From Xanthostigma xanthostigma (Eukaryota; Arthropoda; Insecta; Raphidioptera; Raphidiidae), in assembly GCA_963575645.1 (NCBI GenBank), contig OY754465.1, forward strand, positions 40,016,401 to 40,080,400: a DNA stretch of 64,000 bases, read 5' to 3'. Both the position numbers and the translations under genes were made by a program. Every line of letters begins with the position of its first letter. Position 1 is the first letter of the stretch. Under the pieces are notes generated by a model, which saw only the letters and a program-made list of their open reading frames with translations, did no database searches and was not told where the DNA came from. Positions 33,660-45,700 of the stretch are shown here, piece after piece.

Positions 33660-34260
33660 AAAATACAAAAAAATCGGTCAAATGCAAGCTTATACTTGCA
33701 TAGTGTTCCGTACCATTGCCCTCCACTCGTGTGTTCTATTGACAAATTTTGGTTCTGCAGTTATAAAAAAATAAGCAATTATATTGAGCGCCTTAGAGTT
33801 TTTAAATTCTGATAATTTTCGTTCAATCTCTATGTTCATGATTTCTTATAGTTTTTTCTGAGCGATCTTTATGGTGATAAGATTGAATTATAAAGCGTTT
33901 TATAAGAGTTTTCCCGAAAAATATAAAAAAATACATCATACTGAAGTCGTACTTCAATAAGCTTTCATTTGACATCCTACAAAATGCACTTGAAAAAAAA
34001 TATTTTTTTCTATTTACCAATTTACCCCCTGAAATTAACTTCCAGAATCAAATTTTAACTTTTTATAGTTCATGTCTGTATTTGAGCCACCATACTCTAT
34101 GTCTGCGCCAAATTTAAAGTTCTTACGTCAAATAGTTACAGAGAAAATGAACTGTGACACTGAAATGATACCGCAAGTGTTTCGTTTTGCACTGAACACT
34201 AAAAAGATTCGAGTCAAATTGCATGTCAATCCTAGAATGTTATTAGATAGATATTGAAAA
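33660..34260 (-). mobile_element. Fragment of the ggttccgta insect repeat
   Basis: It starts with aatcggtcaaatgcaagctt and gtgttccgtaccatt, a decayed form of a very common insect repeat end that normally reads ggccaagtgcgagtcggact and ggttccgta. The rest is body sequence with no functional ORF. Assignment is from familiarity with this repeat; the far end is not defined. Confidence 0.45.
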
Positions 34261-34983
34261 TTATAGATGTTCGAGACTATGGGTCATAATCTACTGATGA
34301 AGGTTTATTAATAAATGATAAAACGAGGGTAAGAAATCAGACTGGACGTCAATGACCCCAGTTACGACACTGAATAGACGAGCTAAAATGAAAAAAAAAT
34401 TCGAGTCGAGATAGAAAAAAAATTACATTCTGAAAAAAAAGAATTCGCTTGATTGACCTTCTAATCAATGGATTTTACTTCTCGACCCAAGTTCAGAGTT
34501 TGTTAATTACATGATCTTTCTAATAAATATTAAAAATCTTTTCAGTCACGTTCAATTTTTTCCCGTAATACTTGACTCGAAAATCGAGTAGGTATTCTGT
34601 TCACTTAGAGCCTAGCAACTGTGCCATTTACCCTGCTGAATATAATATTCGTATAATATAACATGATATTATAGCGAATAATAAGTTAGTGCGGTCAATG
34701 TTAATCACACTGCAGTGTTACGTATATTTTGAGAGACATTGATTAATGCCTGTTAATTATGTGATTTGTTTTAGATAACCATTTATATTTATTTGATAAT
34801 TTAAATATCTTGTTAAGTTTGACAATTTATCATTCCGGTTCTGTCGCGGTAAAGGTCATATCTATGTGTTTTTGCATAAATAATATTAAGTATCCTGGAA
34901 CTATTATTTTTATTTTTTAGTTATAATAAAGCTACATATTTAAGTATTAACCGATAATTTTGGATATTAACCAGTATATGCTC
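34261..34983. other. No feature seen
   Basis: AT-rich; nothing recognised. Confidence 0.35.
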
Positions 34984-35070
34984 TTTTTAGGGTTCCGTAT
35001 CCAAAAGGGTAGAGTCATACTGTTATTACTGTCTATCTGTCATATCTTTCTGAATTCTAAGCTGGCAAGC
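34984..35070 (+). mobile_element. Opposite end of the ggttccgta insect repeat
   Basis: tttttagggttccgtatcca, aaagggtagagtcatactgt and ctgtctatctgtc follow the usual start of this repeat family. Truncated downstream. Confidence 0.5.
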
Positions 35071-36237
35071 AATACAATAATGAAATTGAAATATATTATG
35101 CAAGTTGATGACCTAAACCAAGACAAAAACTACTACCGTATATTGAGGCGGGGGGGAGGAATCTTTTGAATATAGCCACGTAGTGTCCACGAATAGGTCT
35201 AATCGTGTACGATCGAATTTGGAAACTGTTTAACCCAGAAAGATGAAGATGGGTAGATGTGTGATTACTTTAAATACCTAATAAAAAATGAGAATATTGA
35301 GTTCTGTTTTAAAAAAATAATCAAAAGGTAAGTTAATAACTATTCGTGGCAGAATTTTTCTTGTTTCAGTTCGACCTTAATTATTTATAATATTTAATAC
35401 TCACACTTGTAATTTTATGTTTATCGAAAAACAATGTTGTAGACTAATAGACAATCTTACCTGTAACAAAAAAAAAACGAAAATTAATATCATAAAAATC
35501 TAATAATAATAATTTAAATAACTATAGGTATATTGATAAAAAAAATAATGTACGGGATTTATTATTTTTAAAAGAGTTGTTTAGAAATGGTCAAATACTT
35601 TCGTGTGGGTATGCATAAATGTAAGAAGGCGGTAATGAAAGTGTTAAAAATAAAACCAGCAGACAATCAACAGAAATCATCAACTGTTTTTCGACATATA
35701 GTTAATGACTCTCAGTAAAGATACATTCAACTAAAAATGTCATCACTTTTGTTCCTTTTGTAAAACATAAAACTGTGTTCGGTTGTGTCTTTTTTATTAT
35801 TTAGTTAACATAATTAACAAAACAGCCACAAATATTCGCATAGACAGTCACCGAACTAAAGCACTCGTATTATAGTACTACATCTGTGACCAAAAAGCAA
35901 AATGGTGAATGTCGATTTTTTGTCTTTACACAACCCTACCTACTTACAAATTACGTTTATAATAATAGACATGACGAGGCTTTTTAAAACATCGCCTGAA
36001 CCGATTAGAAAATGTATGTGTTACCACCGAGAAGGTAGCAAATAGAAAAAAGCATCAAAATCGGTTCACAAATGCTACAGATATAAGATAACATACACAA
36101 AAAATACTGTAATAAAAAAGTCTGTGAGTGTCAGCTCCGATGCACGACTGGAGTTTACTTCTTAGATATGCTGTGTACTGTATTCCATCTCATTCTTTCG
36201 CACGTTATATCCTACAGATATATATGTTTGTCTCTTT
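35071..36237. other. Gene-free AT-rich stretch
   Basis: No gene or repeat partner recognised. Confidence 0.4.
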
Positions 36238-36291
36238 TGAAGCGGAGGAGCGTAAGGCCACACTTGAAGCGGTGGAGCGTAACGCCTCACC
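36238..36291 (+). repeat. 27-bp tandem duplication
   Basis: Two adjacent units starting gaagcggaggagcgtaaggc and gaagcggtggagcgtaacgc. They lie within a short unrecognised ORF (36128-36358). Confidence 0.7.
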
Positions 36292-38444
36292 AGTTGATTT
36301 TACTGCTCATAAAATTGCCGTACCGGGATTTAACTCAAAATCTTTTCTTAAGGAGTAAACTCCAAAAAGTATAAGGAACCATTTCGTAAATATTCTGAAC
36401 AAAATGGCGTATCAGTTTAGGTCAACCCACCAAGAAGTTCTAGCTGAATAAACAAAAAATTAAAAAAGTAGCACGTCGAATTGATAACCTCTTTTTTTAA
36501 ACATTTCATTTTATAACTTGTTTTTTACTGTAATTTTTTTACGCATGACTCGTAACGAGAAGGGTGTGGTTTCGATATCGACTCGATTTTGTGAAACAAT
36601 CGAGGCCTACGCCTCGTCATCTAAACAACGCCACAACAGTGTATATAAAGTATCTTATACAGCACAGAAAAACACACTAAAAAAATATCAAATATTCGGT
36701 ATATATGTTACTTTGCCTTTAGGTCATAGAATTATAGCAGCGTTTATTATAGTGTTTTTATTATATTCACTTTTTGTGTATAGTATAATACCTCGTCCTT
36801 CGATATCATAATGATCATTCCCAAACGCCTACACAACCAATTCCATTAAGAAGAAAAAAATAAGCGGTCGGTTCACAACTAACACACGTGCAAAGTAGAT
36901 GAGCTTTTGTTTCATAACATATATTTGCCTGTTCAATATCCATAGAGACTCTCTATATTTGCCTCTTGCCAATAATCATAAAATAATACTCTCCAACAAC
37001 CAGTGATGGGCACCGTGCAAAAGTACATTTACTAAATACTATACCCTTGAAGTAAATGCTTAAAAAGCTTCTTCTTCCACATTTTACTGCTTTCGACATC
37101 CTTTAGATCCACGATCGGGAAACTATTATGGTGAACATGAGGATTGAAAAGTCTTGAAGATAGCGCTCGGAGTGCTCTATATCTCATCATCGTTTACGTG
37201 TCCGCTTTTCCATCTTTCTCATTGTTCATTAAAACCTACCGATGTATAAAAAACGCCGTGAAAAAATAAAGGACCTCCTGACGATAGCAGAATAAACTAT
37301 ATACCATCTGACAACAAAATTTCTCCGTTGTGTTGTCCTGAACAATGTTAAAATATTGTTAAAATTAAAAGACACAACACAAAATATTATCTCACGGGAA
37401 ACGTAGACCAGGCGACCAGATAAAGTCAAAGTATCTTCTAAACTGAGGGCACCCACACCGTCAAAAAACCCGACCACATAGTCTTTCCTACCAACAAATA
37501 TACTGCACATGCTCTGTTACGCGAAGCTGGTGTCGACTGCACAAAGAGTTTTTTTGAAAATCAATTACTTGTGAGATCTTTGTAACCTGCAGTCGGTTGT
37601 TCGATTGTACTCAAGACAAATAGTCCAGTCAATGCACACAAAAAACGGCCAAACCTGGCAATTCTACCAAACAGCACCGATTAGCACCAAAATTTGGCTG
37701 TAGGTTGTACTTCAAAGTTGTCAATATGCCGAGGGTTCCTTTTACCCTGGGGGTGGACGCTACCTCTTCTCGAGGATTTATTAAAAATAATGGATAGATA
37801 GACTAATTCTAAGCAGCTTTTGTTCTATAAAGTTTTTACTTAAAGTCAATACTTTTCGACTTATTCGAGAGTGGAAACACGTACAATAGGAATCTTCTTC
37901 ATCAGTGTTGAGTTTCAAGCGATCATAAACGCAGTTTTACTGCTCTATCAGTTTCCTGGATTTCCCGACGTGGTCACATCTGATGCAAGCTACGCATCTT
38001 TTCAATGCTACGAGAAGTTAGTACGTAATCAAAATTTGGATTGAAAATGAGATGGAGAACGGGCAACCGATAAGTCGGTGTTTTACTTCACCTACAGTCC
38101 TGCAGTCTCTGCGATAGTTGCATTGTAAATAAGGCACATATAGTATAGAAAAGAGCGCATGAATGCTTTGTAGTGATCTATCCGTATAAGATCTGGTGTC
38201 AACACCACACCATCCTAACACAACGGAGATTCTCTCTTTCTCAGAGAGCACGAGATCGTATCTAGGCACTGTAAATTAGCTGCACCTTTTATGTAAGCGC
38301 ATATAGTTATATGGGACGCCTATGTATACTGTGTGTCCATTTACTTAATTCAGTATTCAAAATACTTATTCGCATTTATTAAAAAACCGTAGGCGGCATT
38401 GGGCAAACAACCATAAACAATATGGCGTAATACAATTTGTTTGT
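36292..38444. other. Gene-free stretch of about 2.1 kb
   Basis: ORFs at 36518-36811, 37229-37510 (minus) and 38018-38269 (minus) are 83 to 97 codons long with no recognisable domain. No repeats recognised. Confidence 0.4.
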
Positions 38445-38560
38445 TTGTAGGCTTATTTGTAGGGGCTAATCTCTAGAACTACTGAACCGATTCTAAAAAT
38501 GTTTGCACTAATAAAAAGTTTCACTATCGCTAAGTAATATAGACTATGTTTTATTTTAAT
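38445..38560 (-). repeat. Inverted RTE-like tail fragment
   Basis: tttgtttgtaggcttatttg, gggctaatctctagaactac and tgaaccgatt are the reverse complement style of the tail at 16990-17132 (shared gcgctaatctc-type block). Truncated copy. Confidence 0.5.
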
Positions 38561-38799
38561 AAGATTAAGTTCTTATTTCAAAATCTCAATATTAGAGAGT
38601 TGAAAATATGCGTAGGTACGTAAGTTATTTTTATCGTGAATGTGAATTTTGCATAAACGTTTTGAACATGTAACACGGAAGAGCTAAATCCACTACTGTT
38701 GTCGCTGCCGTGTTTCATCAATCGCGTGTGGAGCCACGGGTAGTGGCTAGTAGTGTAGATTTATGTCATTGGCAACAGTTTACGAGAGCCAATAAATTA
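38561..38799. other. No feature seen
   Basis: Nothing recognised. Confidence 0.35.
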
Positions 38800-39350
38800 A
38801 TTATAGTTGGAAAAACCAAAAGTGCACATCCCGCTAAGTTTTCCACTAGGTATATGAAAACAATAAAAAAAATTCAAAAATATTCAAAAATTAAAAAAAA
38901 CATATAGAAAATGTATATATAAATATGTAAATAAATATCAAATAGATGTAAAAAATAATGTCGGCCAGGATTGAGCCGGTGATTTTGTCCGTATCAACTA
39001 TTAAGTAAAAGCCTTTGTTTATAAAAATTAAACTACGAAACACATTTTAGAGCAATTAAATAGTCTTTAAAGTAAATAAAAAGTAAACCACGGCAATCCG
39101 TCAAAAATTGCTACTTGTTGAGCTCGGACGTATATACATTCGTACATACCAACCGATAACTGCTGTTCACGGTGTTCAATCACAATGTTACGAGTAACTG
39201 AACTCGAATCAATCTAAAAATAGTTCCGTTTTATAGAACACAATCTCTCTTTTTCAAAAAACTACAATTTTAATGGATTTCATGCGAAATTAACCAAGAT
39301 ATACTTTCTTGTATGGACGAAACTTGTCTCTAACGCGTAAATCGATATTA
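38800..39350 (-). mobile_element. Composite repeat family A, copy 2
   Basis: It shares with 8545-9400 the words ccaaaagtgcacatcccgc, agttttccact, ttataaaaattaaactac, ggcaatccg and aaccgataactgctgttc in the same order. The tRNA-like segment (about 38965-38990, ggattgagccggtga) is decayed, and it is some 300 bp shorter. Confidence 0.6.
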
Positions 39351-40021
39351 GAGCACCTACGCCAGCAGGGTATCAGTATGTACTGCAAAAACGCAATAAT
39401 TCATATTCAGACTACGACGAACAAGTTCTGCTATAATCGTGTGACGTCCACGTTTGTTGACAATCGAACAAAACCATCTACAAATCTAGCTTCAGAGCGC
39501 GCATCATGTAAAGCCAGCATGTATAAAAATCATGTATAAAAATCAACACAACATCCCCTAGAATCTAGCAGGGAAAACAAATCCAGTGTAAAAATCAGCG
39601 TCATTTGCAGAGGACTAACGGGAACTACATAATTCTCAAGCGAACAAAAAAGAGGCATCGCTGATTGACGGTTGTTTATTGGACACCCGCTATCCAGTGA
39701 CACCATGTACTAACACAAATAGGGGCACATGTATACATCGTGTTACTACAAAGGAGGTACAATGGAATGCGATAGTTCTGGAATTGTACAGACTAAATAT
39801 ACAGATCCCATCTTTAACTATAAATTCACTTTAATAATGAATAAAACTATTATTCTGTCGCTATAACTAAATTCATTGTTCAAATCTCATTTTATCGATT
39901 ATGCATTTAGAATAATAAATTCATTAATGCACGGTCAGAATTAAAATTTAATTAATCGAACTCGACTATTGTAGACTGTAGGCAAGCATGTACGTTTTGA
40001 TAGCGAATTACAGTTAATCTA
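39351..40021. other. No feature seen
   Basis: Short ORF 39309-39539 partly overlaps family A and has no domain. No other feature. Confidence 0.35.
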
Positions 40022-40245
40022 GTGTATTTTCAACATTATGTATTTTCAACTTATTTTTCTCACGTATCTTCAAGTTTCTGTCTTACTTCTCATGCAAAGT
40101 GCTTCCCCGACGCTGCTCAGCCAATGGAAAAATACGTTTGGCAATGTTTAATAAGATTTTTTCTGATTGGTGATTGCCACGAAGTGAGGATGAAGAAAAT
40201 ACAGGAGTAGATTAGTTCCAACAGGTTGAAAATACTTGAGTTCTC
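40022..40245 (+). repeat. Family D short inverted-end element, copy 2
   Basis: The best preserved D copy. Left end: tgtattttcaac near 40023 and again near 40039, then a cacgtatcttcaag variant. Right end: gaagaaaataca (about 40191) and ggttgaaaatacttgag (about 40224). Core has tgccacgaagtgagg and gctcagccaatgg, shared with the other copies. Confidence 0.65.
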
Positions 40246-40594
40246 TTGTAGTTCTTGATTGTGGTTTCGCTCATGTGAATGTCGATTCTGCCAACAAATT
40301 TGTTGGTTTAATGTCGGTTTTGACGAAGATCCTAGCTTTAACCCAAGACTAAACGGTTAAATACTTTTAGTTTGGATACTAATTGACAATGCATTGTGTT
40401 TTATGGAAATCGGTACAGTCGTTTTCACGTGATGTCGATTCAGAAAGACTTTAATGTAACCGCCACATCCCATCGATATATCAAAACATTTAGAAACACA
40501 CTTTACTGGCAACGTTCAATAACAATTTTATTTATTTTCTTTGCTTATTCAATTTTATTTAACCTATTTTATTAATTGATTGATTGATATAGCT
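40246..40594. other. No feature seen
   Basis: Nothing recognised except the octamer atatagct at 40587-40594, the left target duplication of the next element. Confidence 0.4.
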
Positions 40595-41144
40595 CAGCGT
40601 TGCCAGTTTTTTTTTTTAGCCAAGTCGGGATTTTGGAACTATTTGAGTGAAAACAGCGGGATTCTTTCGTCGAAAGCGGGACATAGTAAAAAAACGTAGG
40701 TATATAATCAGAAGTTTTCAAATACCTATTTATCTTTTTATTTGAATTAAAATTACGTTTACGTGACAATAGATATAGCAAAAATAGCTATAGAAAATGT
40801 ATTTTAATAAAAATATAATATTTTAAATCAGATTTACCCTATCGTTAAATAGTTGAGTCTTATTCGTCTTCAGAATAAAAAAAAAAAAAACATAAATCAA
40901 AATCAAAAAAGTTTTATTCATTAGAAAAATATGGCGTTTCAAACAATAGTCTGTGGAGTGAGTGTTACAAATTGCAACTTACAATAAGAGAATAATTATT
41001 TATAAGAATTACTTATTCATGATATTTCTGTGAAGATTTATCTTCTTTTAAAGTTATCCCCGAGTTATCCCCGAAAAGCGGGACATTTAATTTTGATTTA
41101 AAAATCGGGACGTCCCGCCAAAATCAGGACGTCTGGCAACGCTG
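40595..41144. mobile_element. Non-autonomous hAT element with 8-bp target duplication
   Basis: The 550-bp element starts cagcgttgccag and ends ctggcaacgctg (perfect 12-bp inverted ends) and is flanked by atatagct on both sides (40587-40594 and 41145-41152). Subterminal gcgggacat words appear near both ends in inverted relation. cagcgttgcca is a common start of insect hAT elements. A stretch at about 40882-40925 looks like a foreign LINE tail nested inside. Confidence 0.9.
40882..40925 (-). repeat. Likely LINE 3' tail nested in hAT
   Basis: cataaatcaaaatcaaaaaa then gttttattcattag is the reverse complement of a ttgattttgattt-type tail known from non-LTR elements of insects. How far the insertion extends to the right is unclear. 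Confidence 0.4.
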
Positions 41145-41152
41145 ATATAGCT

Positions 41153-42172
41153 ATACTTGATTTCTGTTGTATTTTTTGTGTTCTTTATTTTTGATGTCAA
41201 CATCACAATCCCTAGAAATATTTTTATAAGGAATAATATGAACCGGAAATTCAAAGATAGATCTACATTCGACGCAATACATACACTGTTTTCATTCTCT
41301 TTCAAAGGAAGTCGAAGACCATTTTTAAATTCTCCTCGTCGCTTCCCTCCTCTGTTCTCTATCTGGAGCTTTGCCGTTTTATGTGCAATAATCTAAAATG
41401 TCAGTGGTTTATTACAATTCATGATTTATGCCTTGTACTATTTTCAATGATAACAGAGAGCTTGCTTTTATCTAGGTTAATTCGATCAGCTCATATCACA
41501 TGCACACACGTAGATAACATTTGCAAAGGCAATAGTTATGGAATGATGCATCGCATAGTTACGAGACACGGCTCACTACGCCAGTGATTTCAAACCGGTG
41601 TGAAAAACAGTGCAAAATGGGAGCGAGTCGAAGGGGCTTAGGTCCCCCGCGCCGGCTCTCTTGGAGGGACGTCAGAAGCTACTCTAACATGTATTTCCAT
41701 TTTGATGTAACATTTGGTCGAAGCTATATCATAAATTATTGTAATACGGTTTATTTTTATTAGTCTGGAATTTTGTATAAATAAATGCACTATTTTGTTT
41801 TACTGTATGACAACAAACTATCTTTTTATTAGAACACAATTTCATCTTTATTAAAGTATTTATTCTTAAAAAAAGGGGGTGCGTGTACTTATATGCGCGA
41901 TTTAAAAGTTATACTTCTTTAGCGTTATTAAAAACTAATGTTAAATTTGCAGGCAAATTGTTTATTACAATAAGGACTCGAATGAGATGAGAATAATTAA
42001 TACAGCTATTATAGGCTACGCGCATACGAACAATGAACATAGTTACTACCTCTATTCTGTTGGTACCCTTTTTATGTGAGCAATTTGTCCTTGTTAATTT
42101 TGATGTTACAGTGTATCGCGCATCATCAAAAATAATGCTCGTAATTTTTTCATAACGCGCCAAAAAATTAGG
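41153..42172. other. Gene-free AT-rich stretch
   Basis: ORFs at 41157-41396, 41381-41587 and 41909-42163 (minus) have no recognisable domain. Confidence 0.4.
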
Positions 42173-42272
42173 TATTTATGAATGTACAGTTCGAGAGCTA
42201 TGCTCTCATCTTCATAGCAATCATTAGCTGAAAACTAGAGAAATAAGCTCTCGAAAAGCACATTCATAAATA
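42173..42272 (-). mobile_element. Degenerate hammerhead-bearing inverted repeat
   Basis: Arms tatttatgaatgtrc (42173 onward) and its inverted partner ending at 42272 enclose ttcgagagctatgctctcat, the same block as in the 15406-15598 repeat. On the minus strand the core reads atgaaga instead of ctgaaga, and gaac instead of gaaa, so two invariant ribozyme positions are lost. A dead relative of the Penelope-type terminus. Confidence 0.55.
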
Positions 42273-42404
42273 AAATGGCCGGAGTATGCAATGACTAAAT
42301 TTGTTGTTTTTTATATTATTTCAACCGCAGTGCTCCTAATTACTAAATTAGTCTTTATTCTTTATCAATAAAATATTTGTTTAATTGCGAAAGGTGAATC
42401 GGAA
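42273..42404. other. Upstream of the 176-codon ORF
   Basis: AT-rich; no clear promoter element seen. Confidence 0.3.
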
Positions 42405-42935
42405 ATGGCGCCAATTTTATGCTATGTAACGTGCGAAATTTGCCTACTGGTGTCCCAATCGGCACTTGAATGTGTCGCAAAATATCATAAACGTACCGGC
42501 AAATGTTTTAAGTGGGTGAAACGACTGCAGTCTCTTTTTAACTCAACAATTCGATTCTGTTTATTGGTTCAGTTGTTTTACGATTATAAGCCCGAATGCA
42601 TTTTTAACGAAATTTGGCATGAACATACTTTGGCTGAGCCATTTTGGTATATAAATCAATTTGCGATCAAAAAAACATACGTCCGTAGGTTGAAGGCAAT
42701 TGGAAATTTTACAAATATCGACGAGGATAAAAAAGTAAATCTAATAGACAAAAACGGTAGTTCAAAACTTATTCCGTGGTTTCAAAGGATAGTAAATTCA
42801 GAAAATAATAATACAAAAACAATAACATATTTTAATATGGCATATGAAATGAAGCCTCATAGTGTGATAAAGGTTGGGAGCCTCTGTACTAGCCAATCCC
42901 AACTACTTATACTACAATCAGCTAACTCTATGTAG
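42405..42935 (+). CDS. Unrecognised 176-aa ORF
   Basis: This is the longest ORF of the window. The frame opens with ATG at 42405 and ends with tag at 42933-42935. The product begins MAPILCYVTCEICLLVSQ, has several cysteines in its first 35 residues, a lysine-rich stretch KRTGKCFKWVKRLQ around residues 28-43, and a middle part rich in aromatic residues (FWYINQFAIKKTYVRRLK around 100-117). I do not recognise a domain, and there is no convincing signal peptide beyond a weakly hydrophobic start. It lies 130 bp after a decayed Penelope-type inverted repeat, so it might be a mobile-element product, a single exon or chance. No partner gene lies nearby. Length alone, in a region where chance ORFs reach about 60-110 codons, is the reason to list it. 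Confidence 0.3.
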   Translation: MAPILCYVTCEICLLVSQSALECVAKYHKRTGKCFKWVKRLQSLFNSTIRFCLLVQLFYDYKPECIFNEIWHEHTLAEPFWYINQFAIKKTYVRRLKAIGNFTNIDEDKKVNLIDKNGSSKLIPWFQRIVNSENNNTKTITYFNMAYEMKPHSVIKVGSLCTSQSQLLILQSANSM

Positions 42936-44697
42936 CATATAAGTGGCCGGTAGCACTGAACTACCTGAAGCCTGCTCAACAGGCCCGTAGTCAAAGCCAG
43001 CGGGTTGACACTCAATACTTTTAGATAGGACCTTTATTCGACTATATTTCATTCTAATTACGAAATTACTTCAGATGGTAATGATCTGAATTAATTTTGT
43101 AATTTTTTGGAACTACTGTTAAGAATTTTTAAAAAATGTGAGCTGCCGCGTGACGCCTGGCAGATGTGAAACATAAATTTAAGCGAAATTCTAGTAACTA
43201 AATGTCGCCGTCATCTAGATATCCCCGTTAACAAGTCATGTTACAATCCAACGCATACACACAGCAAGCGTTACGCGCTGTCATTTAACGAAAGACGGCG
43301 TGCCATTACTGCTATCCAAACGCACGAGTAGATATTTCACATAAAAAACGGGATTCTTCCTAATTCTCAAACTTTGGATCAATGAAACAATCATCCCAAA
43401 AAAAACTATTTCAATCGGTGTTTTTTGCAGGAGTTATTGTTAACAAAAAAAAAACAGACAGACAGACACATGCACAGCCATCATCAAGTTTCTTTAGGTT
43501 TTTCTTCTTTTTTTGATAGACCATTCAGAACCTGACCTTACTTTGGACACGATTTTTCGACTCTATTACCATTTCCTTCAGAACACGATGTAAAAACGAC
43601 ATCCCCACGAGATTAGCTAAACTGAAGGCCTCCTCTGGTTTTTTTCTAGATTACTTACTGCAAAAACTGGACGCTTTGCTTACAGATCGTTTTCAAATTA
43701 CAGTGGCATTACTGTTGATGTTATGCTCAAACATATTGACATTAACTGCCAGTATATTTCAGTTTTGTAACTTGTAACGCATAAAATCTCTAACTGAGGT
43801 GCCTGCATTTAAATTTATGCACATAAGTCGTAACAAAGATTCTAATACAAAATGTTCGTCTTCGTATCTTAGGTATTTTTTTCAATTTATATTATTATAA
43901 CAATAAACTGAAAATACAATCGATACTTTTGCCATTGTCGACATTACAAACCCGGAAGTGCATATATGATTTTTAAGACACGTATTTAAAATTCCATTCT
44001 ATGTGAACCATCTTATACTTTCGTTATACGTTCCTTACGACCACGGTCACAAATAACGAAATATTAAGGCGACCTCCAAAAAAATCTCGTAGTTGTAAAT
44101 TCCAATATGGCTTGATACTACAGTACTTTACTGAATCGACATTAACCAATAACCAACACCACCTAAATGAAAATGCAGGTTGTGCTGTTTAACTCTAGAA
44201 TGTGAATATCGAGCATCGGTAGTCTACACCGCGATTTGTCAGATTCTGTCGATTTTTTTACAAATCAAAAAATAAACCAAGCTAGACGAAATACTTTTTT
44301 TTCACTTAGAACATGCTCAGAAACTTATGTCATTTCATTCTACTTTTTCAGATTTCATAATTAGATAGTACCTAAATTGAATCTTTAGCGAAACTTTCTG
44401 CTTTGGCCAACATCAGACGAAAAGTGAGACGCTTCTCCTTCGGCGACTTCAACCGGAAGCTGAGAAGAAAGAGAGAGAAAATCGTTTCTACTCTCCTGTC
44501 AAAGCATCATGCGCACTCCGCATACATACACAGTGTGCACTGTGTGTACTGTATACGTAGCATTTTCTTTAGCCACGGCAACAAGTTCGACATAACCGTT
44601 TCGTAATAAAGAAATAATAAAATCGTCAACAAATACCAGAAACTAAGAAGTTTCACTTCTAACTCGTGAGAGCCTCACGCATTTTTGTTTTTTTTTT
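42936..44697. other. Gene-free AT-rich stretch
   Basis: The ORF at 44403-44606 starts with an arginine-rich piece but has no recognisable domain. No repeat partner found. Confidence 0.4.
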
Positions 44698-45700
44698 TTT
44701 TGACGTGATAACGTCTTATAAATTGATGAATCACCAATCTTATAAATTGATAAAACACCGGCTGCATGTTCGAAAAAGTGTAACGTTCGTAACGCGTAAC
44801 GCATAACGCGTAACGTTCCTAACGCGTAACGTTTTTTGCTAATTTCTCGCTCAATTTAAATCAGATCGGTTTGAAACCAGTCTTAAACGAAAGAGGAGAA
44901 CATTTTACATAGATTTCGTATAACAGAATTTGCCTAAACAGTTTTTTTATACAAATTTATATAGAAAAATATTTTATACAAATTTATATAGAAAAATAGC
45001 TGTATAAATGCATTGTTGTCTATTGCATGGCGCGCGCGCGACGCGGTCGGTCGTCTTTGTTTGCCGTACATGGAAATTAGAAAATAACGTATGTCTTGTC
45101 TTAACATGAAAACGGCTGCATTTCTAATGTTTATTTTTTGACATTAGTATTTTGTGAAAAGCAAAGCCTTCTAAGTTAACTATTGGAATAACTAATTATT
45201 ATTAGAACATAATACTTTGTAAGTTGCAAACGTCACTTTTGACATTTCTTATCATTCCGACACCAAGGATAAGCGGATTGAAACCAAATTTTGGGAGGAT
45301 GTTTGATATGCAAATATGAAGTGGCCTATTGTTTTTGGGGAACATCGGCGCATGCGTAAAAGAATATATCTCTTATAATGATGTTATATATAATAATAAT
45401 ATAGTTTTTAAAACGGTTTTTACTCTATTTTTACTAGAAATTTTTGTAAATTTTTTGGGGAAAATCGGCGCATGCGCAAAAGAGATACATGCCATAGTTG
45501 TTTTTTATATAATAATAGTGTACTTTTTATAGTGTTTTATTATTCTACTTAATAAAATTTACCTAAATTTGAAGCGAAAGATGCAATATCATAGATTCGA
45601 ATTATTGTAATTATTATATAAATTTAGGTTATGTATTACGGAATACGTTATCACGTAAAACTATCGTCCGTAAACCGACTTTACAGACAACCAATGTTTT
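44698..45700 (+). mobile_element. HINE copy 2 with extra 324-bp segment
   Basis: Matches copy 1 (11354-12045) from end to end. 5' ttttgacgtgataacgtc follows a long t-run; 3' hairpin lies at 45666-45688 and the end ccaatgtttt at 45691-45700. Short aacgcgtaac-type repeats at 44780-44833 are more numerous than in copy 1. The 27-bp duplication is kept. A segment at 45299-45622, absent from copy 1, breaks the alignment. Confidence 0.7.
45299..45622 (+). mobile_element. 324-bp insertion in HINE copy 2
   Basis: It lies between gggagg and tttaggttatg, which are adjacent in copy 1. It holds two units, about 120 bp apart, that share ttttggggaa, atcggcgcatgcg and aaaag, followed by tatataataata. The ORF at 45329-45532 translates this duplication (FLGNIGACVKE and FLGKIGACAKE) and is not taken as a gene. 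Origin unknown; it is either an insertion here or a deletion in copy 1. Confidence 0.55.

Noticed and set aside
37229-38269. Possible reverse transcriptase fragments in minus-strand ORFs
   Set aside because: No catalytic YADD-like box or other RT motif was seen in the translated pieces.
45329-45532. 67-codon ORF with a repeated FLG-IGAC-KE motif
   Set aside because: The motif repeats because the DNA segment is duplicated; no start context or relative supports a gene.
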